8,099 bases of DNA from Elusimicrobiota bacterium (GTDB lineage Bacteria > Elusimicrobiota > Elusimicrobia > Elusimicrobiales > Elusimicrobiaceae): NCBI GenBank assembly GCA_031258375.1, contig JAIRMX010000171.1:1-8099 (forward strand). Direction: 5' to 3'. The position numbers were made by a program, and so were the translations under genes. Numbering within the stretch: the stretch's first letter is position 1; every line of letters starts with the position of its first letter. The notes under the pieces are model-generated. The model did no database searches and was not told the DNA's origin. It was given only the letters and a program-made list of their open reading frames with translations. Positions 1 to 5,861 of the stretch are shown here, piece by piece.

Positions 1-4
1 TTGA

Positions 5-10
5 TATAAT
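5..10 (+). promoter_or_regulatory. Candidate -10 element of the left pilin-like gene
   Basis: A perfect TATAAT lies 41 bases before the chosen pilin start at 52, which would put transcription start near position 17. The matching -35 region would fall outside the window, so only half of the promoter can be judged. Between it and the gene is a purine-rich ribosome binding site (GAGAGGGA, about 41-48). Confidence 0.35.
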
Positions 11-51
11 TATTAATGGGGTTATTTGTATCGCAAAAGAGAGAGGGAATT

Positions 52-621
52 ATGAAAGCAAAAAACTTAAAAAGCGCGGTTAATGTCGTTTTGACCGTTA
101 GAGCAGGTTTCACGTTAATAGAACTTCTCGTAGTAGTTATAATAATTGGAATCCTCGCCGCAATCGCTCTGCCGCAGTATCAAAGAGCTGTTATGAAATC
201 CAAAATCTCAAGCACCTTTCCTCTATTAAGAAGCATTGCAGACGCGGAGGAAAGACATAAGCTTGCGACAGGTTCTTACACAGAGGATATTGACGTATTG
301 GATATTAATCCTCCCGGAAGTTGTTCCGGGGATCACTGCCAGGTGGGAAAAAATTATTTAATATTAAGTCCCACTGTAGGAAGTATTGGTCTTTATTTTG
401 ACTCGACAAGTACCAACTCAAGCGCATTTATGCTTAGTTATGTTTTTGACGAAGACTTGGTTAACAAGGCTAATTCCGATTTGTCATTTACATTAAGAAA
501 AGGTTACATAATATGCGTTGACCGTAACGTTGAGAGATTCAGCAATGCTTGCCAATCATTCTCTCCTGTCCATCATTATACTAACAGGGGTGGCGGGAAC
601 TGGATTATCAATGGCTTTTGA
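52..621 (+). CDS. Type IV pilin-like (PulG/PilA-type) prepilin
   Basis: This encodes a 189-residue prepilin-like protein, expected to be cleaved and N-methylated by prepilin peptidase at the inner membrane and assembled into a type IV pilus or pseudopilus. Residues 1-19 are a basic leader ending in Ala-Gly. Cleavage is expected between G19 and F20 of the class III motif GFTLIELL, with the conserved Glu at mature position 5 (E24). The hydrophobic helix spans about 20-42 and ends in the usual ALPQYQRAV. The globular part has four cysteines (C91, C96, C155, C167), which could form disulphides. I chose ATG 52 because GAGAGGGA precedes it at good spacing; an in-frame ATG at 16 would add 12 residues with no clear ribosome site. 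The frame is intact. Many Elusimicrobiota-like genomes carry numerous such genes whose exact role is unknown, so whether this is a major pilin, minor pilin or pseudopilin cannot be said. Confidence 0.9.
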   Translation: MKAKNLKSAVNVVLTVRAGFTLIELLVVVIIIGILAAIALPQYQRAVMKSKISSTFPLLRSIADAEERHKLATGSYTEDIDVLDINPPGSCSGDHCQVGKNYLILSPTVGSIGLYFDSTSTNSSAFMLSYVFDEDLVNKANSDLSFTLRKGYIICVDRNVERFSNACQSFSPVHHYTNRGGGNWIINGF

Positions 622-918
622 GCGGACAAGATTATGCAGGAAACTTAATCTATAACGAGAAGAAGCAAGACAAATTAACCCCGCGTCTTGCCCTTGGGTT
701 TTTACGCAAAAACAACAACTCTGTCATACTAAAAGTTTTCTACATCAAGTTTTAATTTTCTGCAAAGGCTTCTTATTTTCTTTTGATCGATACATTATTG
801 ATTAAAAAATTATCATAGAATAAAAAGACGGGCAATAAATAACGGAAAAATATTTCAAAGATATTTTTTGAGAAATTTCTGCCGGTTGCGCTGCGAAAAT
901 AAAAAAGGGCAACAATGA
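622..918. other. AT-rich intergenic stretch with no recognisable gene
   Basis: I see no credible coding frame on either strand between the left pilin gene and the pilin remnant. There is an AT-only hairpin at about 846-868 (8-bp arms AAAAATAT / ATATTTTT, 7-base loop) that could end transcription from either side, but it is weak. In the last 47 bases, a frame open from 872 reads ...GNNETG and then stops. It may be the shifted upstream part of the pilin remnant that starts at 919. Confidence 0.4.
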
Positions 919-1122
919 GACCGGCATCCTTTAAAAAATGTTACGCTACAATATGCATGTTCCAATAAAAAGTTATATTGCACTGCTTATACTACTAATA
1001 CAAAAGGGCAAAAATTCTGCGAATCTTTTTTCGGAGCGCGGGAAACATGTCCTTCTCAATTAGGAAGCAGCGGCAACAGATGTTGGGATACTCGTTTTAA
1101 GCAATTTGAAAAGATAATCTAA
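919..1122 (+). pseudogene. 3' remnant of a second pilin-like gene
   Basis: This frame is open for 67 codons after a TGA at 916-918, ends at TAA 1120-1122, and has no start codon or ribosome site of its own. Its product looks like the C-terminal part of a pilin-like protein. It carries YC-x12-CESF, which matches C-x11-CQSF in the intact pilin at 52-621 (C155 and C167), followed by a cysteine-rich end (C...NRCWDTRF). The pilin signal helix is missing. A different frame just upstream (872-918) may be an earlier piece separated by a frameshift. Its stop codon overlaps the stop codon of convergent gatB by two bases. I read it as the decayed end of a pilin paralogue; a short unrelated open frame remains possible. 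Confidence 0.55.
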
Positions 1123-1244
1123 CTAATAAGTTTTATAAATATTTTATTTAGCAGCGCGGGATTTGCTTTGCCTTTGGATTTTTTCATCACGCTGCCGACA
1201 AGCGCGCCTATGGCTTTTGAATTTCCGGCTTTAATGTCGGCGGC
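1119..1244 (-). repeat. Inverted repeat, copy 1: 3' end of gatB
   Basis: These 126 bases are the last 41 codons plus stop of gatB. They recur at 7348-7470 in the opposite orientation. By hand alignment the copies differ by about six substitutions and two small deletions (2 and 1 bases, both in copy 2). Identical blocks reach about 30-35 bases. The two copies flank a 6.2-kb block. Confidence 0.9.
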
Positions 1245-2552
1245 AGCTTTAGGGTTTTCGGCAATAGCTTCCTTGGCCCATATTTCAAGTTGCGCTTCGT
1301 CGTTTACCTGGCTTGCGCCGGAGGATTCGACAAGTTCGCTGACAGCTTTTGCGCCGCTCCACGCCTGAGCGAAAATTTCTTTAGCCATTTTGCCCGATAT
1401 TTTGCCGCTTTCTATATATCCGATTAAATCCGCCAAGTCTTTGGGCTTTAGCGGGCAAGATGAAATTTCTTTATTTTCCGCGTTAAGTTTGCCCAAAATA
1501 TCGGTGCCTATCCAATTTACGGCCGGTTTTGCCGTCGCGCCTTGTTTAACCGCTTCGTCAAAATATGAAGAAATGTCTTTATCCGACGTCATCAACGCCG
1601 CGTCGTACGCCGATATGCCGTAAGTTTTTATATAAAAATCCTTCTTTTGCGCGGGCAGCATAGGCATAGTTTTTTTGACCAGTTCAATAAAATCGCCGTT
1701 TAAAACCAAAGGCCGTAAATCCGGCTCCGGGAAATATCTGTATTCCTGCGCTGTTTCTTTGTTGCGCATAAGTTCGGTTACGGCTTTGTCTTCGTTCCAA
1801 AGCATAGTTTGCTGCGTTATTGCGCCGCCGGAGGAAAGTATCCCGCTTTGTCGGGAAATTTCATATTGCAAAGCGTCCTTAACGGCTTTGAAAGAATTAA
1901 GGTTTTTGATTTCTATTCTTGTTCCGAATTTGTCCGAGCCTTCGGGCATAAGCGATAAGTTGACGTCGACGCGCAGTTCTCCCTTTTCCATATCGCAGCC
2001 GGATATATCGAGCCATTGCATTATGCTCTTAAGATTAACAAGATAATTATACGCCTCCGCCGCGGAGCGCATATCCGGCGCGGATACGATTTCAAGCAGC
2101 GGCACGCCGCAGCGGTTTAAATCTATTAAAGAATAATCCTGCCCGTGCATTGATTTGCCGGCGTCCTCTTCCAAATGGGCGCGCGCGATATTGATTTTTT
2201 TTGTCGCGCCGTCCGCATTTTGCGTCTCAATAAATCCGCCGCTTATTATAGGCTTGCTATCTTGTGAAATTTGATAGCCTTTTGGCAAATCGGGGTAAAA
2301 ATAATTCTTGCGGGCAAATACGGATTTTAAATTAATTTGAGCATTAAGAGCAAGGCCGGCTTTCAAAGCGAACATAACGGCCTGTTCGTTTATAACCGGC
2401 AGCGCGCCCGGCTGACCGCTGCAAAGCGGACAAATTGCGGTATTTGGCGGCAAATCGCTTTTTGCTCCGCTTGGGCAGGCGCAAAACATTTTGCTTTTAG
2501 TATTAAGCTGCAAATGTACTTCCAATCCTATTACCGGTTCAAATTTCGTCAT
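1119..2552 (-). CDS. gatB: Aspartyl/glutamyl-tRNA(Asn/Gln) amidotransferase subunit B
   Basis: GatB is the kinase/amidotransferase subunit of the cytosolic GatCAB complex. It activates misacylated Glu-tRNA(Gln) and/or Asp-tRNA(Asn) with ATP so that ammonia from GatA converts them to Gln-tRNA or Asn-tRNA. The 477 residues match the usual family length. Visible signatures are VIGLEVHLQL (7-16), a zinc-site cysteine set C24/C26/C41/C44 around FCAC and CPLC, YFYPDLPKGYQI (84-95), LEEDAGK (127-133), DLNRCGVPLLEIVSAPD (144-160), RVDVNLS (194-200) and EYRYFPEPDL (270-279). A helical/YqeY-like tRNA-binding tail fills the C-terminus. gatA and gatC are not in the window. The start has no Shine-Dalgarno sequence, but a promoter placed so that the mRNA begins at or next to the ATG suggests leaderless translation. 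The gene converges with a pilin remnant, overlapping it by three bases, and its last 126 bases are duplicated at 7348-7470. Confidence 0.97.
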   Translation of the reverse strand: MTKFEPVIGLEVHLQLNTKSKMFCACPSGAKSDLPPNTAICPLCSGQPGALPVINEQAVMFALKAGLALNAQINLKSVFARKNYFYPDLPKGYQISQDSKPIISGGFIETQNADGATKKINIARAHLEEDAGKSMHGQDYSLIDLNRCGVPLLEIVSAPDMRSAAEAYNYLVNLKSIMQWLDISGCDMEKGELRVDVNLSLMPEGSDKFGTRIEIKNLNSFKAVKDALQYEISRQSGILSSGGAITQQTMLWNEDKAVTELMRNKETAQEYRYFPEPDLRPLVLNGDFIELVKKTMPMLPAQKKDFYIKTYGISAYDAALMTSDKDISSYFDEAVKQGATAKPAVNWIGTDILGKLNAENKEISSCPLKPKDLADLIGYIESGKISGKMAKEIFAQAWSGAKAVSELVESSGASQVNDEAQLEIWAKEAIAENPKAAADIKAGNSKAIGALVGSVMKKSKGKANPALLNKIFIKLIS

Positions 2553-2559
2553 ATTTGAT

Positions 2560-2587
2560 ATTATATTAAATTTTAATACGCTGTAAA
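2560..2587 (-). promoter_or_regulatory. gatB promoter, probably leaderless
   Basis: Read on the minus strand there is a -35-like TTTACA (2587-2582), a 16-base spacer and a perfect TATAAT (2565-2560). Seven bases further on is position 2553, directly before the gatB ATG at 2552. No ribosome binding site precedes that ATG. Both facts fit a leaderless gatB mRNA; this is a prediction from spacing only. Confidence 0.5.
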
Positions 2588-2597
2588 TTGATTAGTA

Positions 2598-2615
2598 CCG
2601 CAATTTTTATTGCGG
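2598..2615. other. Perfect hairpin upstream of the gatB promoter
   Basis: CCGCAAT and ATTGCGG form a 7-bp stem around a TTTT loop. It lies about 10 bases upstream of the gatB -35 element. It has no T-run after it on either strand, so it does not look like an intrinsic terminator. An operator role is possible but unsupported. Confidence 0.35.
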
Positions 2616-2719
2616 AGGCTTTAATTCCAAAGAATAAATCAATTTGCAATTTGGCGTTTACTCTTGCGAATAATTATATTACAGTCCGTCTTCAAGGATG
2701 CTTCCGTCAAAAGCGTATT

Positions 2720-2728
2720 TGGTATAAT
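2720..2728 (+). promoter_or_regulatory. Extended -10 promoter for the flippase gene
   Basis: TGG followed by TATAAT (2723-2728) is an extended -10 element; no good -35 is visible. It predicts a start near 2735 and a 5' untranslated region of about 90 bases before the ATG at 2826. The untranslated region contains the 6-bp inverted repeat TTAGGC (2774-2779) / GCCTAA (2792-2797), which could fold near the start codon. Confidence 0.4.
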
Positions 2729-2825
2729 ATAAAAAACGTTTACAAAATTTACGCAATACGCGCCATATTCAAGTTAGGCAAATATCCGCCCGCCTAATTG
2801 CGCGGATTAATAAAAAACATTATCT

Positions 2826-4310
2826 ATGCAAAGCTCTTATAAACAGGGAACTATATTTTCCGTCGGATTTACGGCGATAAGCAAAGTATTTTCTTTTGCG
2901 CTGAGTTTGATGGTTGCTTATCGTCTCGGCGCAAACGCGCAGACCGATATATATTTTTTCCTCATTTTAATTATCGCGATTTCATGCGGATGGCTGCAAA
3001 GCGTAAACGTAAATATAGTCATACCCGAATTTATGTATTTGCGCGAAAAAGACGCCGGCGGAGCTTTTGCTTTCGTTAATTTCTTTTTATACGCATATTT
3101 AGCCGTCGCAGTTCTTATAATCGTTTTTTGTATATTTCTGCCGCAAACTGCTCTTAGCGCTATGTCGCATTTTGACGCGCGGGATATTGCGCGAAACGCA
3201 AATCTCGCCGCATTTGCCGCATTTTATTTTTCAACCTCTTTTATAATGACTTTTCTTATATCTTTGGCCGAGAGTTATAAACTCTTTAAAATATATTTTT
3301 TTGTACCGCTTAATTCGATATTGCCGATTATCTTTTTTCTGTACAGCCGCACGCCGCAAGCTTTGTTTACGGGTTATGTCGCGGCGTATCTTTTGCAAAT
3401 TATATTATGTCTTTTTACTCTTAGGAAATACGCCGGCTGGGATTTTAAACGTGTGAAATTTTCATTTAATAAAAAATTTAAGCAGAATTTTATTTTCCAT
3501 CAGCCCGGCAGTATTGCCGGAACCGTGCTTGCTTACGCGCCGCTGTTTATGCTGTCAGCCGCGCAGGCCGGCACGCTGAGCGCGTTAAATTATTCAAGAA
3601 CTCTTTGCGACGGATTATCCGACGTCATTATATTAAGAGTTAGCAATATTGCGAAAGTAAAAATAACGTCCGAAGCCGCGTATGGCAATTTCTCAGATAT
3701 GGCAAACAGTCTTTTGCGTTCAAACAAGATACTTTTGTTTATTTTGACGCCGGTATGCGTTTTTACTTCCGTTTTCGCTCTTGATATAGTAAAACTGTTT
3801 TTTATGCGCGGCAGTTTCGGCGCACAGGACGCTGAGAATACGGCATTTTTTTTACGGCTTATTATTTTATCTATTCCGTTCGTCGCATTAAGCGGCACAT
3901 TGCACAATTTTTTCTCCGCGCTGCGCATTATAAAAGAAATCGCGCCGCGCTACACCGCTTTTGCTCTTGCGTTTATTATAATTTTTGTCGCCGCCGTCAA
4001 ACACGGCGGACCGTCGGCATATCCGTTTACACTTTTGGCTTTATATCTTTCAGGAGCGGTTTTGGATTGGCAAACCGTCAAAAAATTTGCGGGATTTTTG
4101 CCTTATAGCGGACATTTGCTTTATATGCTTAAAATGTTTGTGCTTTGTTTTATCTGCGCTTGCACCGTCAAATTTCTTCTCGCGGGCGTAACGGACGAAA
4201 GTATTTTTATAAAAATATTATTTAACGGTAGCTGTTTTGTAGTTTTGAATACGCTTGTTTTTTTCTTTACAGGCGATATAAAGCAATTTATAAAAGCTTT
4301 AAATATATAA
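2826..4310 (+). CDS. MurJ/MVF-family lipid-linked precursor flippase
   Basis: This encodes a 494-residue polytopic membrane protein of the MOP (MVF) superfamily, whose members flip lipid II or lipid-linked sugars across the cytoplasmic membrane. The protein is mostly hydrophobic segments, compatible with about 12-14 helices. The opening helix region (about 8-35) ends in AYRLGANAQTDIYFF, resembling the family's 'arfG...D.f' motif. FMRGSFGAQDAENTAFFLRL (starting at residue 326) resembles the MurJ '(F/Y)xRGxF...T...L' segment, which argues for MurJ over a generic MATE transporter. The N-terminal motifs are divergent, so an O-antigen-type (Wzx) or other polysaccharide flippase cannot be excluded and I give no symbol. 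No Shine-Dalgarno sequence is obvious before ATG 2826. It ends four bases from the end of the convergent HAD gene, with no terminator in between. Confidence 0.75.
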   Translation: MQSSYKQGTIFSVGFTAISKVFSFALSLMVAYRLGANAQTDIYFFLILIIAISCGWLQSVNVNIVIPEFMYLREKDAGGAFAFVNFFLYAYLAVAVLIIVFCIFLPQTALSAMSHFDARDIARNANLAAFAAFYFSTSFIMTFLISLAESYKLFKIYFFVPLNSILPIIFFLYSRTPQALFTGYVAAYLLQIILCLFTLRKYAGWDFKRVKFSFNKKFKQNFIFHQPGSIAGTVLAYAPLFMLSAAQAGTLSALNYSRTLCDGLSDVIILRVSNIAKVKITSEAAYGNFSDMANSLLRSNKILLFILTPVCVFTSVFALDIVKLFFMRGSFGAQDAENTAFFLRLIILSIPFVALSGTLHNFFSALRIIKEIAPRYTAFALAFIIIFVAAVKHGGPSAYPFTLLALYLSGAVLDWQTVKKFAGFLPYSGHLLYMLKMFVLCFICACTVKFLLAGVTDESIFIKILFNGSCFVVLNTLVFFFTGDIKQFIKALNI

Positions 4311-4314
4311 GTTT

Positions 4315-4959
4315 TTATTTGAATTCCGCGCGCGCAAAATCAAAAAAATCAGATACCTTATTAAAAAGCATAAAAGGTTTTTCATGTTCAATATTTTTTT
4401 TATCTGTATGTTCTGACCACGCGGCAGACAGCGCGGTGAGGCCGGCTTTTTTAGCGTCGAGTATATCTTGAACCACGTCGCCGATATAAAATGTTTTTTG
4501 GGGATCTTGTTTCCATTTCCCTAAAACATAGGTCATACATTCGGCCTTTATGCTGCCAAGCTCGGATCCGGTTTTGACATAATCAAAATAATCTATTATC
4601 TCTGTTCTTCTTAAAATTACCTCGGCACTGAGGGGTCCCCTGCCCGTAATAACCGACATGCGCACTTTTTTACTTTTTAAATATTTAAGAACATCTAACA
4701 TTCCGCCAAATAATATGTCGGGTCCGGCGTGTTTTTCAAAAAAATCCGCGTATGCTCTAACACATTTCGCCCAATTATCCGCGCAATAATATTTAAAAAG
4801 CGCGTCTTCGGTTTTGCCAAACTTGGATTTTATATCTTCGTCGGACATATTTATTTTTGCGACATTCTTCAGCACGTTCCTTGAACCGGAGATTGAAAGA
4901 GACAGAGTATTAGTAATCGTCCCGTCCAAATCAAACATTATTGCTTTTTCATGTATCAT
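4315..4959 (-). CDS. HAD-superfamily phosphatase (phosphoglycolate phosphatase-like)
   Basis: This encodes a soluble 214-residue haloacid dehalogenase-type hydrolase, the usual length for the Gph/PpaX group. Motif I is FDLDGT with nucleophile D10 and acid/base D12. Motif II is VITGRG with T105. The motif III lysine is probably K138 in GSIKAE. Motif IV is YIGDVVQD with D161 and D165. Residues 15-90 form a helical C1-type cap. Such enzymes dephosphorylate small phosphorylated metabolites; the substrate cannot be read from the sequence. ATG 4959 is supported by AGAGGA a few bases upstream. The gene stands alone, convergent with the flippase gene. Its upstream region contains a 14-bp palindrome (5004-5017) that could be an operator. 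It is separated from the upstream tRNA gene on the same strand by a strong terminator. Confidence 0.88.
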   Translation of the reverse strand: MIHEKAIMFDLDGTITNTLSLSISGSRNVLKNVAKINMSDEDIKSKFGKTEDALFKYYCADNWAKCVRAYADFFEKHAGPDILFGGMLDVLKYLKSKKVRMSVITGRGPLSAEVILRRTEIIDYFDYVKTGSELGSIKAECMTYVLGKWKQDPQKTFYIGDVVQDILDAKKAGLTALSAAWSEHTDKKNIEHEKPFMLFNKVSDFFDFARAEFK

Positions 4960-4978
4960 AAGTTCCTCTTTTTATATT

Positions 4979-5027
4979 TTACAAAAATAAGAAATCATCT
5001 TCGTTCAAACGTTTGAAACTTTTGTAA
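4979..5027. promoter_or_regulatory. Nested inverted repeats upstream of the HAD gene
   Basis: A perfect 14-bp palindrome, TTCAAACGTTTGAA (5004-5017), sits inside an outer pair of 8-bp arms, TTACAAAA (4979-4986) and TTTTGTAA (5020-5027). The element lies 20-68 bases upstream of the HAD start, where a promoter would be expected, so it may be a binding site for a dimeric regulator. I cannot name the regulator, and no convincing -35/-10 pair is visible. Confidence 0.4.
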
Positions 5028-5066
5028 TTATTGAAATAATGAAATAAAAATAAAATTATTTCTCAT

Positions 5067-5107
5067 AAAGATAAAAGCCCACGTATAAAACGTAGACTTT
5101 TATCTTT
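5067..5107 (-). terminator. Intrinsic terminator after the initiator tRNA gene
   Basis: An 11-bp stem (5067-5077 with 5097-5107), a three-base interior mismatch zone and a further ACGT/ACGT helix with an ATAAA loop form a long hairpin. On the minus strand it begins at the last base of the tRNA acceptor stem and is followed by a T-rich stretch (AATTTTATTTTT). It should end the tRNA transcript and isolate the HAD gene. The stem borders the mature 3' end directly, so processing must cut close to it. Confidence 0.75.
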
Positions 5108-5179
5108 GCGGGGGCAGGATTTGAACCTGCGGTCTCAAGGTTATGGGCCTTGCGAGATACCGGGCTTCTCCACCCCGCA
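5106..5179 (-). tRNA. tRNA-Met(CAT), initiator type
   Basis: The 74-base cloverleaf folds fully: acceptor TGCGGGG/CCCCGCA with discriminator A, D-arm GAGA...TCTC, anticodon arm CAAGG-CCCATAA-CCTTG and T-arm GCAGG-TTCAAAT-CCTGC. The anticodon is CAT. The body (GCGGGGTGGAG.AGCC.GGTA.CTCG, A11-T24, TTCAAAT) matches bacterial initiator tRNA rather than elongator tRNA-Met or tRNA-Ile2. CCA is not encoded. Three positions depart from the bacterial initiator norm: T1-A72 is a pair instead of the C1xA72 mismatch, the anticodon stem has A29-T41 in place of one of the three G-C pairs, and position 33 is C instead of T. I am sure it is a CAT tRNA and fairly sure it is the initiator. Confidence 0.88.
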
Positions 5180-5184
5180 ATATA

Positions 5185-5213
5185 ATTATAACAAATCCGA
5201 CGAACTTATGCAA
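5185..5213 (-). promoter_or_regulatory. Promoter of the initiator tRNA gene
   Basis: On the minus strand TTGCAT (5213-5208), a 17-base spacer and TATAAT (5190-5185) make a near-consensus sigma-70 promoter. Only five bases separate the -10 element from the first base of the mature tRNA (5179), so transcription should start at, or within a base or two of, the mature 5' end. Confidence 0.65.
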
Positions 5214-5219
5214 TTTTTA

Positions 5220-5225
5220 TATAAT
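5220..5225 (+). promoter_or_regulatory. Candidate -10 element of the NYN gene
   Basis: A perfect TATAAT lies nine bases before the ATG at 5235, predicting a start near 5232 and an essentially leaderless message. No ribosome binding site is visible and the -35 is poor. It shares the 55-base gap with the divergent tRNA promoter. The local sequence is very AT-rich, so chance is possible. Confidence 0.35.
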
Positions 5226-5234
5226 TTAATATAT

Positions 5235-5648
5235 ATGAAAACAAATTACGCGAGCAAAAAACCTGCAGTTTATATTATAGACGGCCTTAATTTTATACGC
5301 GGTTTCGTTATCAAAAACGGAAGCTCCGCCGAGGAAGAAACGCTTACGGCGGAACTAATTTCATGGCTGGACGAACTTGGCCGCGGAGAGCTTTACGCTT
5401 CGCAGTTTCGCATTATTTTGGACGGCGTTTATAGAAACGTAGGGCATACGCGCACAAATTGCGTAAACGCGCAATTTGCGGACGGCTGCAGCGCGGACGA
5501 AATCATACGCGAACAAGCCGCCTATCTGAAACAAAACGGCGAGCGCGTTATAGTAGTTACGTCCGATTTAGAGCTGGGAGCAAAAATAAAACAACTCGGC
5601 GTTAAAGTTATCGGATGCGGCAAATTTTTTAATTCTTTTTATAATTAA
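5235..5648 (+). CDS. NYN/PIN-like domain protein (YacP/Rae1-like), putative nuclease
   Basis: This encodes a 137-residue protein made almost entirely of a YacP-type NYN domain, a PIN-like metal-dependent RNase fold. Visible elements are the first strand VYIIDGLNFIRG with D16 and N19, RIILDGVYR with D63, the central acidic pair in CSADEIIREQ (D88, E89), and VIVVTSDLELG with D111 ahead of the last strand VKVIGCGKFF. These acidic residues are the expected metal ligands. Bacillus YacP/Rae1 is a ribosome-dependent mRNA endonuclease of about 170 residues; this protein is shorter, so the same activity is only a suggestion. ATG 5235 is the start next to the domain; an in-frame ATG at 5208 would add nine residues and lies inside the divergent tRNA promoter. 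Neither has a Shine-Dalgarno sequence. It sits between two tRNA genes, which may point to RNA metabolism. Confidence 0.75.
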   Translation: MKTNYASKKPAVYIIDGLNFIRGFVIKNGSSAEEETLTAELISWLDELGRGELYASQFRIILDGVYRNVGHTRTNCVNAQFADGCSADEIIREQAAYLKQNGERVIVVTSDLELGAKIKQLGVKVIGCGKFFNSFYN

Positions 5649-5653
5649 AATTT

Positions 5654-5669
5654 GATAAAATATTTTATC
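5654..5669. other. 16-bp palindrome between the NYN gene and tRNA-Leu
   Basis: GATAAAATATTTTATC is a perfect palindrome five bases after the NYN stop and ten bases before tRNA-Leu. It contains TAAAAT (5656-5661), which could serve as the -10 of the tRNA-Leu promoter with a start near 5668. As RNA it could also form an AT-only hairpin that weakly ends the NYN transcript. The sequence does not decide between these. Confidence 0.35.
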
Positions 5670-5679
5670 GGCGTTATGA

Positions 5680-5763
5680 GGGCTGGTGGCGGAATTGGTA
5701 GACGCGACAGACTTAAAATCTGTTAATCGCAAGATTGTGGGGGTTCGAGTCCCCCCCTGCCCA
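5680..5763 (+). tRNA. tRNA-Leu(TAA)
   Basis: This is an 84-base class II tRNA. The acceptor is GGGCTGG/CCTGCCC with discriminator A. The D-arm is GCG-GAATTGGTAGA-CGC and the anticodon arm is ACAGA-CTTAAAA-TCTGT with anticodon TAA at 5714-5716. The long variable arm is AATC-GCAA-GATT and the T-arm is GGGGG-TTCGAGT-CCCCC. The long variable arm and anticodon identify a leucine tRNA reading UUA (and UUG by wobble). CCA is not encoded. The acceptor stem has an internal T5/T68 mismatch where GGGCAGG would pair perfectly. No strong terminator follows, so the transcript may continue toward psd, 98 bases away. Confidence 0.95.
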
Positions 5764-5861
5764 TATTTTCCCGACGGGACTGTAGTAAAAAAATCAACAA
5801 TTATGATTTGCTTTGGATATTTATATTAAATGATATACTTTTTATTCCGACGGGAGAACCT

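Noticed and set aside
1168..2558. Several + strand open frames opposite gatB
   Set aside because: They are antisense to a fully conserved GatB reading frame and encode no recognisable domain.
2588..2797. Open frame of 69 codons (+) in the gatB-flippase spacer
   Set aside because: It starts only with TTG, has no ribosome site, overlaps both the gatB promoter hairpin and the flippase promoter, and its product resembles nothing I recognise.
5106..5234. Upstream extension of the NYN gene frame
   Set aside because: It runs through the tRNA gene on the other strand and the divergent promoter; the domain begins shortly after ATG 5235.
5765..5857. Repeated CCGACGGGA near 5771 and 5848 as a regulatory direct repeat
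   Set aside because: Only nine bases are shared; the second copy is explained by the psd ribosome binding site, and chance is sufficient.
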